The notes below the pieces were generated by a model that ran no database searches, was not told the origin of the DNA, and saw only the letters and a list, made by a program, of their open reading frames with translations. Both the position numbers and the translations under genes were made by a program. DNA of 64,000 nt from Dipteronia dyeriana (Eukaryota; Streptophyta; Magnoliopsida; Sapindales; Sapindaceae): NCBI GenBank assembly GCA_032871835.1, contig CM065296.1, forward strand, positions 52,171,288 through 52,235,287. The letters run 5' to 3'. How positions within the stretch are numbered: position 1 is the stretch's first letter; each line of letters begins with the position of its first letter. Below, piece after piece: positions 26,190 to 37,597 of the stretch.

Positions 26190-26606
26190 ATCTGAGTGTA
26201 AGAGCATTGTTGCCATCCAGATCTGAAGACCAGGAAATAGCTAGATAGCGCTCCAAAGGCATAGGTCGGGCTACCACCCCTTAGAAGTTTCTAAGTGTAA
26301 GTGCATAGTTGCCATTCAGATCTCAAGACCAGGAAATTGCTACGTAGCGCTCCTGATGCCTTGGTCGGGCAACCACCCACAAGACGGATCTGAGTGTGAG
26401 AGCATAGTTGCCATCCAGATTTAGAGACCCGGAAATAGCTAGATAGCCCTCCTGATGCATTGGTCAGGCTACAACCCCAAAGAAGGATCTGAGTGTAAGA
26501 GCATAGTTGTCATCCAGATCTCAAGACCAGGAAATAGCTAGATAGCCCTCCTGATTCCTTTGTCAAGCTACCAACCACAAGAAGGATGTGATTGTAAGAG
26601 CATAGT
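26190..26606 (+). repeat. Satellite monomers between two 13-mer HOR blocks
   Basis: About four monomers including the CTTAGAAGTTTCTAAG variant (26,280) that later recurs at 26,971, 28,254 and 29,538. The interval between equivalent positions across this stretch drops to about 690 bp, i.e. about six monomers fewer than a full 13-mer, so a partial unit is present. Confidence 0.75.
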
Positions 26607-29600
26607 TGCCATCCAGATCTCAATACCAGGAAATAGCTAGATAGCCCTCCCAAGGCCTTGGTCGGACTACAACCCCCAAAGGAATCTGAGTGTAAGAGCA
26701 TAGTTATCATCCAGATCTCAAGACCAAGAAATAGCTAGATAACGCTCCTGATGCCTTGGTCGGGCTACTACCCCAAGAAGGATCTAAGTGTAAGAGCATA
26801 GTTGCCATCCAGATTTCTAGATTAGGAAATAGCTAGATAGCACTCCTGATGCCTTGGTCAGGCTTTCACCTCTTAGAAGGATCTTAGTGTAAGAGCATAG
26901 TTGCCATCCAAATCTGAAGACCAGGAAATAGCTAGATAGCGCTCCTAATGCCTAGGTCGGGCTGCCACCCCTTAGAAGTTTCTAAGTGTAAGTGCTTAGT
27001 TGCCATTCAAATCTCAAGATCAGGAAATTGCAACGTAGCGCTCCTGATGCCTTGGTCGGGCAACCACCCACAAGACGGATCTGAGTGTGAGAGCATAGTT
27101 GCCATCCAGATTTAGAGACCCGGAAATAGCTAGATAGCCATCCTGATGCCTTGGTCGGGCTACAACCCCCAAGAAGGATCCGAGTGTAAGAGCGTAAATG
27201 TCATCCAGATCTCAAGACCAGGAAATAGCTAGATAGCCCTTCTCATTCCTTTGTCAAGCTACCAACCATAAGAAGGATGTGATTGTAAGAGCATAGTTGC
27301 CATCCAGATCTCAAGACAAAGTAATAGTTCGACAGCGCACCTGATGCCACGTCAAGCTATCAGACCAAGATGGTTCTGAGTGTAAGAGCATAGTTGCCAT
27401 CCATATCTCAAGACTAGGAAATTGCTACGTAGCGCTCCTGATACCTTCGTCGGGCTACCACCCCCAAGAAGGATCTGAGTGTGAAAGCATAGTTGCCATC
27501 TAGACTTTGAGACCCGGAAATAGTTAGATAGCCCACCTGATTCCTTGGTCGGGCTTCCACCCCTAAGAAGGATCTGAGTGTAAGAGCATAGTTGTCATCC
27601 AGATCTCAAAACCAGGACAAAGCTAGATAGCCCTCCTGATTCCTTGGTCAGGCTACCAACCCCAAGAAAGATCTGCCTGTAAGAGCATAGGTGCCATCAA
27701 GATCTCAAGACCAGGAAATAGCTAGATAGCACTCCTGATGCCTTGGTAGTGCTACCACCCCTAAGAAGGATTTGAGTATAAGAGCATAGTTGTCATCCAG
27801 ATCTCAGGACCAGGAAATATCTAGATAGCGCTCATGGTGCCTTGGTCGGGCTACCACCCCAAAGAAGAGTCTGAGTGTAAGAGCATAGTTGCTATCCAGA
27901 TCTCAATACCAGGAAATAGCTAGATAGCCCTCCCAAGGCCTTGGTCGGGCTACAACCCCAAGAAGAATCTGAGTGTAAGAGCATAGTTATCATCCAGATC
28001 TCAAGACCAGGAAATAGCTAGATAACGCTCCTGATGCCTTGGTCGGGCTACTACCCCAAGAAGGATCTAAGTGTAAGAGCATAGTTGCCATCCAGATTTC
28101 TAGATTATGAAATAGCTAGATAGCACTCCTGATGCCTTGGTCAGGCTTTCACCTCTTAGAAGGATCTTAGTGTAAGAGCATAGTTGCCATCCAAATCTGA
28201 AGACCAGGAAATAGCTAGATAGCGCTCCTAATGCCTGGGTCGGGCTACCACCCCTTAGAAGTTTCTAAGTGTAAGTGCATAGTTGCCATTCAGATCTCAA
28301 GACCAGGAAATTGCAACGTAGCGCTCCTGATGCCTTGGTCGGGCAACCACCCACAAGACGAATCTGAGAGTGAGAGCATAGTTGCCATCCAGATTAAGAG
28401 ACCCGGAAATAGCTAGATAGCCCTCCTGATGCCTTGGTCGGACTACAACCCCCAAGAAGGATCTGAGTGTAAGAGCGTAGTTGTCATCCAGATATCAAGA
28501 CCAGGAAATAGCTAGATAGCCCTCCTGATTCCTTTGTCAAGCTACCAACCTTAAGAAGGATGTGATTGTAAGAGCATAGTTGCCATCCAGATCTCAAGAC
28601 AAAGTAATAGTTCGACAGCGCACCTGATGCCACGTCAAGCTATCAGACCAAGATGGTTCTGAGTGTAAGAGCATAGTTGCCATCCATATCTCAAGACCAG
28701 GAAATTGCTACGTAGCGCTCCTGATGCCATGGTCGGGCTACCACCCCCAAGAAGGATCTGAGTGTGAAAGCGTAGTTGCCATCCAGATTTTGAGACCCGG
28801 AAATAGTTAGATAGCCCTCCTGATTCCTTGGTCGGGCTTCCACCCTTAAGAAAGATCTGAGTGTAAGAGCATAGTTGTCATCCAGATCTCAAAACCAGGA
28901 AAAAGCTAGATAGCCTTCCTGATTCCTTGGTCAGGCTACCAACCCCAAGAAAGATCTGCCTGTAAGAGCATAGTAGCCATCCAGATCTCAAGACCAGGAA
29001 ATAGCTAGATAGCGCTCCTGATGCCTTGGTAGTGCTACCACCCCTAAGAAGGATTTGAGTATAAGAGCATAGTTGTCATCCATATCTCAGGACCAGGAAA
29101 TATCTAGATAGCGCTCCTAATGCCTTGGTCGGGCTACCATCCCCAAGAAAAGTCTGAGTGTAAGAGCACAGTTGCTATCCAGATCTCAATACCAGGAAAT
29201 AGCTAGATAGCCCTCCTAAGGCCTTGGTCGGGCTACCACCCCCAAGAAAAATCTGAGTGTAAGAGCATAGTTGTCATCCAGATCTCAAGACCAGGAAATA
29301 GCTAGATAAAGCTCCTGAAGCCTTGGTCGGGCTACCACCCCAAGAAGGATCTAAGTGTATGAGCATAGTTGCCATCCAGATTTCTAGATTAGGAAATAGC
29401 TAGATAGCACTCCTGATGCCTTGGTCAGGCTTTCACCTCTTAGAAGGATTTTAGTGTAAGAGCATAGTTGCCATCCAAATCTGAAGACCAGGAAATAGCT
29501 AGATAGCGCTCATAATGCCTAGGTCGGGCTACCACCCCTTAGAAGTTTCTAAGTGTAAGTGCATAGTTGCCATTCCGATCTCAAGACCAGGAAATTGCTA

Positions 29601-30735
29601 CGTAGCGCTCCTGATGCCTTGGTCGGGCAACCACCCACAAGACGGATCTGAGTGTGAGATCATAGTTGCCATCCAGATTTAGAGACCCGAAAATAGCTAG
29701 ATAGCCCTCCTGATGCCTTGGTCGGGCTACAACCCCCAAGAAGGATCTGAGTGTAAGAGCTTAGTTGTCATCCAGATCTCAAGACCAGGAAATAGCTAGA
29801 TAGCCCTCCTGATTCCTTTGTCAAGCTACCAACCACAAGAAGAATGTGATTGTAAGAGCATAGTTGCCATCCAGATCTCAAGACCAATTAATAGTTCGAC
29901 AGCGCACCTGATGCCTTGGTCAAGCTACCAGACCAAGATGGTTCTGAGTGTAAGAGCATAGTTGCCATCCATATCTCAAGACCAGGAAATTGCTACGTAG
30001 CGCTCCTGATGCCTTGGTCGGGCTACCACCCCCAAGAAGGATCTGAGTGTGAAAGCATAGTTGCCATCTAGATTTTGAGACCCGGAAATAGTTAGATAGC
30101 CCTCCTGATTCCTTGGTCGGGCTTCCACCCCTAAGAAGGATCTGAGTGTAAGAGCATAGTTGTCATCCAGATCTCAAAACCAGGAAAAAGCAAGATAGCC
30201 CTCCTGATTCCTTGGTCAGGCTACCAACCCCAAGAAAGATCTGCCTGTAAGAGCATAGTTGCCATCCAGATCTCAAGACCAGGAAATAGCTAGATAGCGC
30301 TCCTGATGCCTTGGTAGTGCTACCACCCCTAAGAAGGATTTGAGTATAAGAGCATAGTTGTCATCCAGATCTCAGGACCAGAAAATATCTAGATAGCGCT
30401 CCTGATGCCTTGGTCGGGCTACCACCCCCAAGAAGAGTCTGAGTGTAAGAGCATAGTTGCTATCCAGATCTCAATACCAGGAAATAGCTAGATAGCCCTC
30501 CTAAGGCCTTGGTCGGGCTACCACCCCCAAGAAAAATCTGAGTGTAAGAGCATAGTTGTCATCCAGATCTCAAGACCAGGAAATAGCTAGATAACGCTCC
30601 TGATGCCTTGGTCGGGATACTACCCCAAGAAGGATCTAAGTGTAAGAGCATAGTTGCCATCCAGATTTCTAGATTAGGAAATAGCTAGATAGCGCTCCTA
30701 ATGCCTTGGTCAGGCTTTCACCTCTTAGAAGGATC
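26607..30735 (+). repeat. 13-monomer HOR, three units plus a partial fourth
   Basis: Units run at about 26,607, 27,890, 29,174 and 30,459. Anchors show the period directly: GGATCTAAG after CTACCCCAAGAA-type sequence at 26,781, 28,064, 29,348 and 30,633 (intervals 1,283, 1,284 and 1,285 bp), and TTAGAAGTTTCTAAG at 26,971, 28,254 and 29,538. The last unit breaks off near 30,735, where the expected CTTAGTGTAAGAGC is replaced by CTAAGTGTAAGTGC. This is the cleanest surviving 13-mer HOR in Domain I. Confidence 0.92.
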
Positions 30736-30789
30736 TAAGTGTAAGTGCATAGTTGCCATCCAGATCTCAAGACCAGGAAATTGCTAGAT

Positions 30790-33255
30790 AGCCCTCCTAA
30801 GGCCTTGGCGGGGCTATCACCCATTAATGGATCTAAGTGTAAGAGCATAGTTGCCATCCAGATTTCTAGATTAGGAAATAGCTAGATAGCACTCCTGATG
30901 CCTTGGTCAGGTTTTCACCTCTAAGAAGGTTCTGAGTGTAAGAGCATAGTTGCCATCCAGATCTCAATACCAGGAAATAGCTAGATAGCGCTCCTAATGC
31001 CTAGGTCGGGCTACCACCCCTAAGAAGTGTCTAAGTGTAAGTGCATAGTTGCCATCCAGATCTCAAGACCAGGAAATTGCTACATAACGCTCCTGATGCC
31101 TTGGTCGGGAAACCACCCACAAGACGGATCTGAGTGTGAGAGCATAGTTGCCGTCCAGATTTTGAGACCCGGAAATAGCTAGATAGCCCTTCTAATGCCT
31201 TGGTCGGGCTACAACCCCCGAGAAGGATCTGAGTGTAAGAGCATAGTTGTCATCCAGATCACAAGACCAGGAAAAAGCTAGATATCCCTCCCGATTCCTT
31301 TATCAGGCTACCAACCACAAGAAGGATATGATTATAAGAGCACAGTTGCCATCCAGATCTGAAGACCAAGTAATAGTTAAACAGTGCTAATGATGCCTTA
31401 GTCAGGCTACCAGACCAAGAAGGTTCTGAGTGTAAGAGCATAGTTGCCATCCAGATCTCAAGACCAGGAAATAGCTAGATAGCGTTCATGATGCCATGGT
31501 CGGTCTACCACCCTAAACAGTGTCTAAGTGTAAGAGCATAGTTGCCATCCAGATCTCAAGACCAGGAAATTGCTACCTAGCGCTCCTGATGCCTTGGTCG
31601 GGCTACCACCCCCAAAAAGGATCTGAGTGTGAGAGCATAGTTGTCAACCAAATCTCAAGACCAGGAAAAAGCTAGATAGCCCTTCTGATTCCTTGGTTAG
31701 GCTACCAACCCCAAGAAATATCTGACTGTAAGAGCATAGTTGCCATCCTGATCTCAAGACCAGGAAATAGCCAGATAGCACTCTGGATGCCTTTGTCGGG
31801 CTACCACCCCCAAGAAGGGTCTGAGTGTAATAACATAGTTGCCATCCAGATCTGAAGACCAGGAAATAGCTAGATAACACTCCTGATGCCTTGGTCAGGT
31901 TTTCATCTCTAAGAAGGATCTGAGTGTAATAGCATAGTTGCCATCCAGATCTCAAGACCAGGAAATAGCTAGATAGCGCTCATGATGCCTTGGTCGGGCT
32001 ACCACCCCTAAGAAGGGTCTAAGTGTAACAACATAGTTGCTATCCAGATCTCCAGACCAGAAAATAGCTAGATAGCCCTCCTAAATCCTTGGCGGCCTAC
32101 CACCCCCAAATGGATCTAAGTGTAAGAGCATAGTTGCCATCCAGATTTCTAGATTAGGAAATAGCTAGATAGCACTCCTGATGCCTTGGTCAGGTTTTTA
32201 CATCTAAGAAGGATCTGAGTGTAAGAGCATAGTTGTAATCCAGATCTCAATACCCTGAAATAGCTAGATAGCGCTCCAAATGCCTAGGTCGGGCTACAAC
32301 CTCTAAGAAGAATCTAAGTGTAAGTGCATAGTTGCCATCCAGATCTCAAGACCAGGAAATTGCTACGTAACGCTCCTGATGCCTTGGTCGGGAAACCACC
32401 CACAAGACGGATCTGAGTGTGAGAGCATAGTTGCCGTCCAGATTTTGAGTCCCGGAAATAGCTAGATAACCCTTCTAATGCCTTGGTCGGGCTACAACCC
32501 CCGAGAAGGATCTGAGTGTAAGAGCATAGTTGTCATCCAGATCACAAGACCAGGAAAAAGCTAGATAGCCCTCCCGATTCCTTTATCAGGCTACCAACCA
32601 CAAGAAGGATGTGATTATAAGAGCACAGTTGCCATCCAGATCTGAAGACCAAGTAATAGTTAGACAACGCTCCTGATGCCTTGGTTAGGCTACCAGACCA
32701 AGAAGGTTCTGAGTGTAAGAGCATAGTTGCCATCCAGATCTCAAGACCAGGAAATAGCTAGATAGCGTTCATGATGCCTTGGTCGGGCTACCACCCCTAA
32801 ACAGGGTCTAAGTGTAAGAGCATAGTTGCCATACAGATCTCAAGACCTGGAAATTGCTACGTAGCGCTCCTGATGCCTTGGTCAGGCTACCACCCCCAAG
32901 AAGGATCTGAGTGTGAGAGCATAGTTGCCATCCAGATTTTTAGACCTGGAAATAGCTAGATAGCCCTCCTGATTCCTTGGTCGGGCTACCACCCCCAAGA
33001 AGGATCTGAGTGTAAGAGCATAGTTGTCAACCAGATCTCAAGACCAGGAAAATGCTAGATAGCCCTCCCGATTCCTTGGTCAGGCTACCAACCCCAAGAA
33101 ATATCTGACTGTAAGAGCATAGTTGCCATCCAGATCTCAAGACCAGGAAATAGCCAGATAGCACTCCAGATGCCTTGGTCGGGCTACCACCGCCAAGAAG
33201 GGTCTGAGTGTAATAACATAGTTGCCATCCAGATCTGAAGACAAGGAAATAGCTA
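30790..33255 (+). repeat. 13-mer duplication inside the 23-kb unit
   Basis: The monomer run from about 30,790 (CTATCACCCATTAATGG) to about 31,870 matches the run from about 32,075 to 33,255 at an offset of 1,283 bp, rising to 1,383 bp at its right end because the second run has about one extra monomer near 32,930-33,020. Shared private variants are GGGAAACCACCCACAAGACGG, CTACAACCCCCGAGAAGG and GATTCCTTTATCAGG. The marker monomers at 31,368 and 32,651 are 1,283 bp apart. Confidence 0.82.
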
Positions 33256-34137
33256 GATAGCGCTCCCAATGCCTAGGTCGGTCTACCACCCTTTAGAATG
33301 GTCTAAGCGTAACTGCATAGTTGCCATCCAGATCTCAAGACCAGGAAATTGCTACTTAGCGCTCCTGATGCCTTGGTCGGGCAACCAACCACAAGACGGA
33401 TCTGAATGTGATAGCATAGTTGCCATCAAGATTTTGAGACCCGGAAATAGCTAGATAGCCCTCCAGATGCCCTGGTCGGGCTACAACCCCCAAGAAGGAT
33501 CTGAGTTTAAGAGCATAGTTGTCATCCAGATCTCAAGACCAGGAAATAGCTAGATAGTTCTCCCGATTCCTTGGTCAAGCTACCAACCACAAGAAGGATG
33601 TGATTGTAAGAGTATAGTTGCCATCTAGATATCAAGACCAAGTAATAGTTAGACAGCGCACCTGATGCCTTGGTCAGGCTACCAGACCAAGATGGTTCTG
33701 AGTGTAAGTGCATAGTTGCCAACCAGATCTCAAGACCAGAAATTGCTACGTAGCGCTTCTGATGCCTTGGTCTGGTGACCACCCACAAGACGGATCTGAG
33801 TGTGAGAGCATAGTTGCCATCCTGATTTTGAGACCCGGAAATAGTTAGATAGCCCTCCTAATTCTTTAGTCAGGCTACCACCCCCAAGAGGGATCTGAGT
33901 GTAAGAGCATAGTTGTCGTCCGGATCTCAAGACCAGGAAAAAGCTAGATAGCCCTCATGATTCCTTGGTAAGGCTACCAACCCCAAGAAAGATCTGACAG
34001 TAAGAGCATAGTTGCACTTCAGATCTCAAGACCAGGAAATAGCTAAATAGCGCTCCTGATGCCTTGGTAGTGCTACCACCCCTAAGAAGGATTTGAGTAT
34101 AAGAGCATAGTTGTCATCCAGATCTCAGTACCAGAAA
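33256..34137 (+). repeat. Diverged 99-bp monomers
   Basis: About nine Domain I monomers with the marker variant at about 33,650, matched by 56,770-57,652 in the second 23-kb copy. Only satellite sequence was seen. Confidence 0.88.
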
Positions 34138-35024
34138 ATAGCTAGATAGCACTCCTGATGCCTTGGTCGTGCTACCACCCCCAAGAAGGGTCTGATTGTA
34201 ATAACATAGTTGTCATCCAGATCTCAAGACCAGGAAATAGCTAGGCAGTGCTAATGTTGCCTTGGTAGGGTTACCACCCCTAAGAAGGATTTGAGTATAA
34301 GAGCATAGTTGTCATCCAGATCTCAGGACCAGTAAATAGCCAGATAGCGCTCCTGATGCCTTGGTCGGGCTACCACCCCCAAGAAGAGTCTGAGTGTAAG
34401 AGTATAGTTACTATCCAGATCTCAAGACCAGAAAATAGCTAGATAGGCCTCCTAAAGCCTTGGCAGGCTACCACCCGCAAATGGATCTAAGTGTAAGAGC
34501 ATAGTTGCCATCCAAATTTCTAGATTAGGAAATAGCTAGATAGCACTCCTGATGCCTTGGTCAGGTTTTCACCTCTAAGAAGGATCTGAGTGTAAGAGCA
34601 TAGTTGCAATCCAGATCTCAAGACCAGGAAATAGCTAGATAGCGCTCATGATGCCTTAGTCGGGCTACCATCCCTAAGAATGGTCTAAGTGTAAGAGCAT
34701 AGTTGCCATCCAGATCTCAAGACCAGGAAATAGCTAGATAGCACTTCTGATGCCTTGGTCGGGCTACCACCCATCAGAAGTGTCTAAGTGTAAGAGCATA
34801 GTTGCTATCCAGATCTCAAGACCAGAAAATAGCTAGATAGCCCTCTTAAGGCCTTGGCAGGATACCACCTCCAAATGGATCTAAGTGTAAGAGCATATTT
34901 GCCATCCAGATTTCTAGATTAGGAAATAGCTAGATAGCACTCCTGATGCCTTGGTCAAGTTTTCACCTCTAAGAAGGATCTGAGTGTAAGAACATAGTTT
35001 CCATCCAGATCTCAAGACCAGGAA
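34138..35024 (+). repeat. Second 887-bp tandem duplication (9-mer), copy A
   Basis: The block matches 35,025-35,911 at 887 bp. Anchors are CTAATGTTGCC at 34,251 and 35,138 and CCCATCAGAAG-type sequence later in each copy. The same pair of anchors is present in the second 23-kb copy at 57,766 and 58,653, so this duplication is older than the 23-kb one. It has the same length as the 7.2-9.0 kb duplication but is made of different monomer subtypes. Confidence 0.88.
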
Positions 35025-35911
35025 ATAGCTAGATAGCACTCCTGATGACTTGGTCGTGCTACCACCTCCAAGAAGGGTCTGACTGTAATAACATAGTTGT
35101 CATCCAGATCTCAAGACCAGGAAATAGCTAGGCAGTGCTAATGTTGCCTTGGTAGGGCTACCACCCCTAAGAAGGATTTGAGTATAAGAGCATAGTTGTC
35201 ATCCAGATCTCTGGACCAGGAAATAGCTTGATAGCGTTACTGATGCCTTGGTCAGGCTACCACCCCCAAGAAGAGTCTGAGTGTAAGAGCATAGTTACTA
35301 TCCAGATCTCAAGACCAGAAAATAGCTAGATAGCCCTCCTAAGGCCTTGGCAGGCTACCACCCGCAAATGGATCTAAGTGTAAGAGCATAGTTGCCATCC
35401 AAATTTCTAGATTAGGAAATAGCTAGATAGAACTCCAGATGCCTTGGTCAGGTTTTCACCTCTAAGAAGGATCTGAGTGTAAGAGCATAGTTGCCATCCA
35501 GATCTCAAGACCAGGAAATAGCTAGATAGCGCTCATGATGCCTTGGTCGGGCTACCAACCCTAAGAATGGTCTAAGTGTAAGAGCATAGTTGCCATCCAG
35601 ATCTCAAGACCAGGAAATAGCTAGATAGCACTTCTGATGCCTTGGTTGGGCTACCACTCATCAGAAGGGTCTAAGTGTAAGAGCATAGTTGCTATCCAGA
35701 TCTCAAGACCAGAAAATAGCTAGATTGGCCTCCTAAGGCCTTGGCAGGATACCACCTCCAAATGGATCTTAGTGTAAGAGCATAGTTGCCATCCAGATTT
35801 CTAGATTAGGAAATAGATAGATAGCACTCCTGATGCCTTGGTCAGGTTTTCACCTCTAAGAAGGATCTGAGTGTAAGAACATAGTTGCCATCCAGATCTC
35901 AAGACCAGGAA
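35025..35911 (+). repeat. Second 887-bp tandem duplication (9-mer), copy B
   Basis: Adjacent copy of 34,138-35,024. It ends near 35,911, where AAATATCTAGATAGCGCTCC replaces the expected AGCTAGATAGCACTCC. Its counterpart in the second 23-kb copy ends near 59,425. Confidence 0.88.
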
Positions 35912-37597
35912 ATATCTAGATAGCGCTCCTAATACCTAGGTCGGGCTACCACCCCTTAGAAGGGTCTAAGTGTAAGTGCATAGTTGCCATCCAGATCTCA
36001 AGACCAGGAAATTGCTACGTAGCACTCCTGATGTCTTGGTCCAGCAACCACCCACAAGACAGATCTGAGTGTGAGAGCATGGTTGCCATCCAGATTTTTG
36101 AGACCCGGTAATAGCTAGATAGCCCTTCTAATGCCTTGGTCAGGCTACAACACCCAAGAAGGATCTGAGTGTAAGAGCATAGTTGTCATCCAGATCTCAA
36201 GACTAGGAAAAAGCTAGATAGCCCTCCCGATTCCTTTGTCAAGCTACCAACCACAAGAAGGATGTGATTATAAGAGCACAGTTGCCATCCAGACCTGAAG
36301 ACCAAGTAATAGTTAGAAAGCGCTCCAAATGACTTGGTCAGGCTACCAGATCAAGAAGGTTCTGCATGTAAGAGCATAGTTGCCATCCAGATCTTAAGAC
36401 CAAGAAATAGCTAGATAGCGTTCATGATGCCTTAGTCGGGCTACCACCCCTAAATAGGGTTTAAGTGTAAGAGCATAGTTGCCATCCAGATCTCAAGACC
36501 AGGAAATTGCTACGTAGCACTCTTGATGCCTTGGTCGGGCTACCACCTCCAAGAAGGATCTGTGTGTGAGAGCATAGTTGCCATCCAGATTTTGAGACCA
36601 GGAAATAGCCAGATAGCACTCCAGATGCCTTGGTCTGGCTGCTACCACTAAGAAGGGTCTGAGTGTAATAACATAATTGTCATCCAGGAAATAGCTAGGC
36701 AGCGCTCCTAAAGCCCTGGTCGGGCTACCACCCCAAAATAGGATCTGAGTATAAGAGCATAGTTGTCATCCAGATCTCAGGACCAGGAAATACCTAGATA
36801 GAGCTCATAAAGCCTTGGACGGGCTTCAACCCTCAAGAAGAGTCTGAGTGTAAGAGCATAGTTGCTATCCAGATCTCAATAACAGGAAATAGCTAGATAG
36901 CCCTCTTAAGGTCTTGGTCGGTCTACCACCCCCAAATGGATCTAAGTGTAAGAGCATAGCTGCCATCCAGATTTCTAGACTAGGAAATAGCTAGATAGCA
37001 CTCTTGATGCCTTGGTCAGGCTTTCATCTCAAAGAAGGATCTGAGTGTAAGAGTATAGGTTCCATCCAGATCTGAAGACCAGAAAATAGCTAGATAGCAC
37101 TCCTAATGCCTAGGTCGGGCTACCACCCCTAAGAAGGGTCTAAGTGTAATTGCATAGTTGCCATATAGATCTCACGACCAGGAAATTGCTACGTAGCGCT
37201 CCTGATGCCTTGGTCAGGCAACCACCCACAAGACGGATCTAAGTGTGAAAGCATAGTTGCCATCCAGATTTTGAGACCCGGAAATAGCCAGATAGCCCTC
37301 CCAATGAATTGGTCAGGCTACAACCCCCAAGAAGGATCTGAGTGTAAGAGCATAGTTGTCATCCAGATCTCAAGACCAGGAAATAGATAGATAGCCCTTA
37401 CGATTCCTTTGTCAAGCTACCAACCACAAGAAGGATGTGATTGTAAAAGCATAGTTGCCATCCAGATTTCAAGACCAAATAATAGTTAGACAGCGCTCCT
37501 GATGCCTTGGTCAGGCTACCAGACCAAGATTGTTCTGAGTGTAAGAGCATAGTTTCCATCCAGATCTCAAGACCAGGAAATTGTTACGTAGAGCTTC
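35912..37597 (+). repeat. Last Domain I stretch before Domain II
   Basis: About 17 diverged monomers, with marker variants at about 36,304 and 37,477, the latter being the last one before 54.4 kb. It contains a shortened monomer at about 36,684, where CATCCAG joins directly to GAAATAGC with loss of 13 bp. Only satellite sequence was seen. Confidence 0.88.

Larger units (their letters stand above)
1..37597 (+). repeat. Domain I: diverged array with degenerate 13-monomer HOR
   Basis: Monomer subtypes recur in a recognisable order. They include one with TTGCTACGTAGCG in place of the usual AGCTAGATAGCG, one with GTGTGAGAGC followed by TTTTGAGACCCGG, one with GGTTTTCACCTCTAAG, one with CTAAGGCCTTGGCGGG and CAAATGG, and a marker with AAGTAATAGTTAGACAG. 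The marker (with small variants) lies at about 210, 3372, 4654, 5013, 6200, 7483, 8370, 9458, 10740, 11923, 13204, 14981, 16164, 17348, 18629, 19715, 22380, 23761, 25046, 27319, 28602, 29887, 31368, 32651, 33650, 36304 and 37477. Nine of the intervals are 1,281-1,285 bp, i.e. 13 monomers; most others are whole-monomer variants (9, 10, 11, 12 or 14). This is a decayed higher-order repeat rather than a clean one. Confidence 0.85.
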
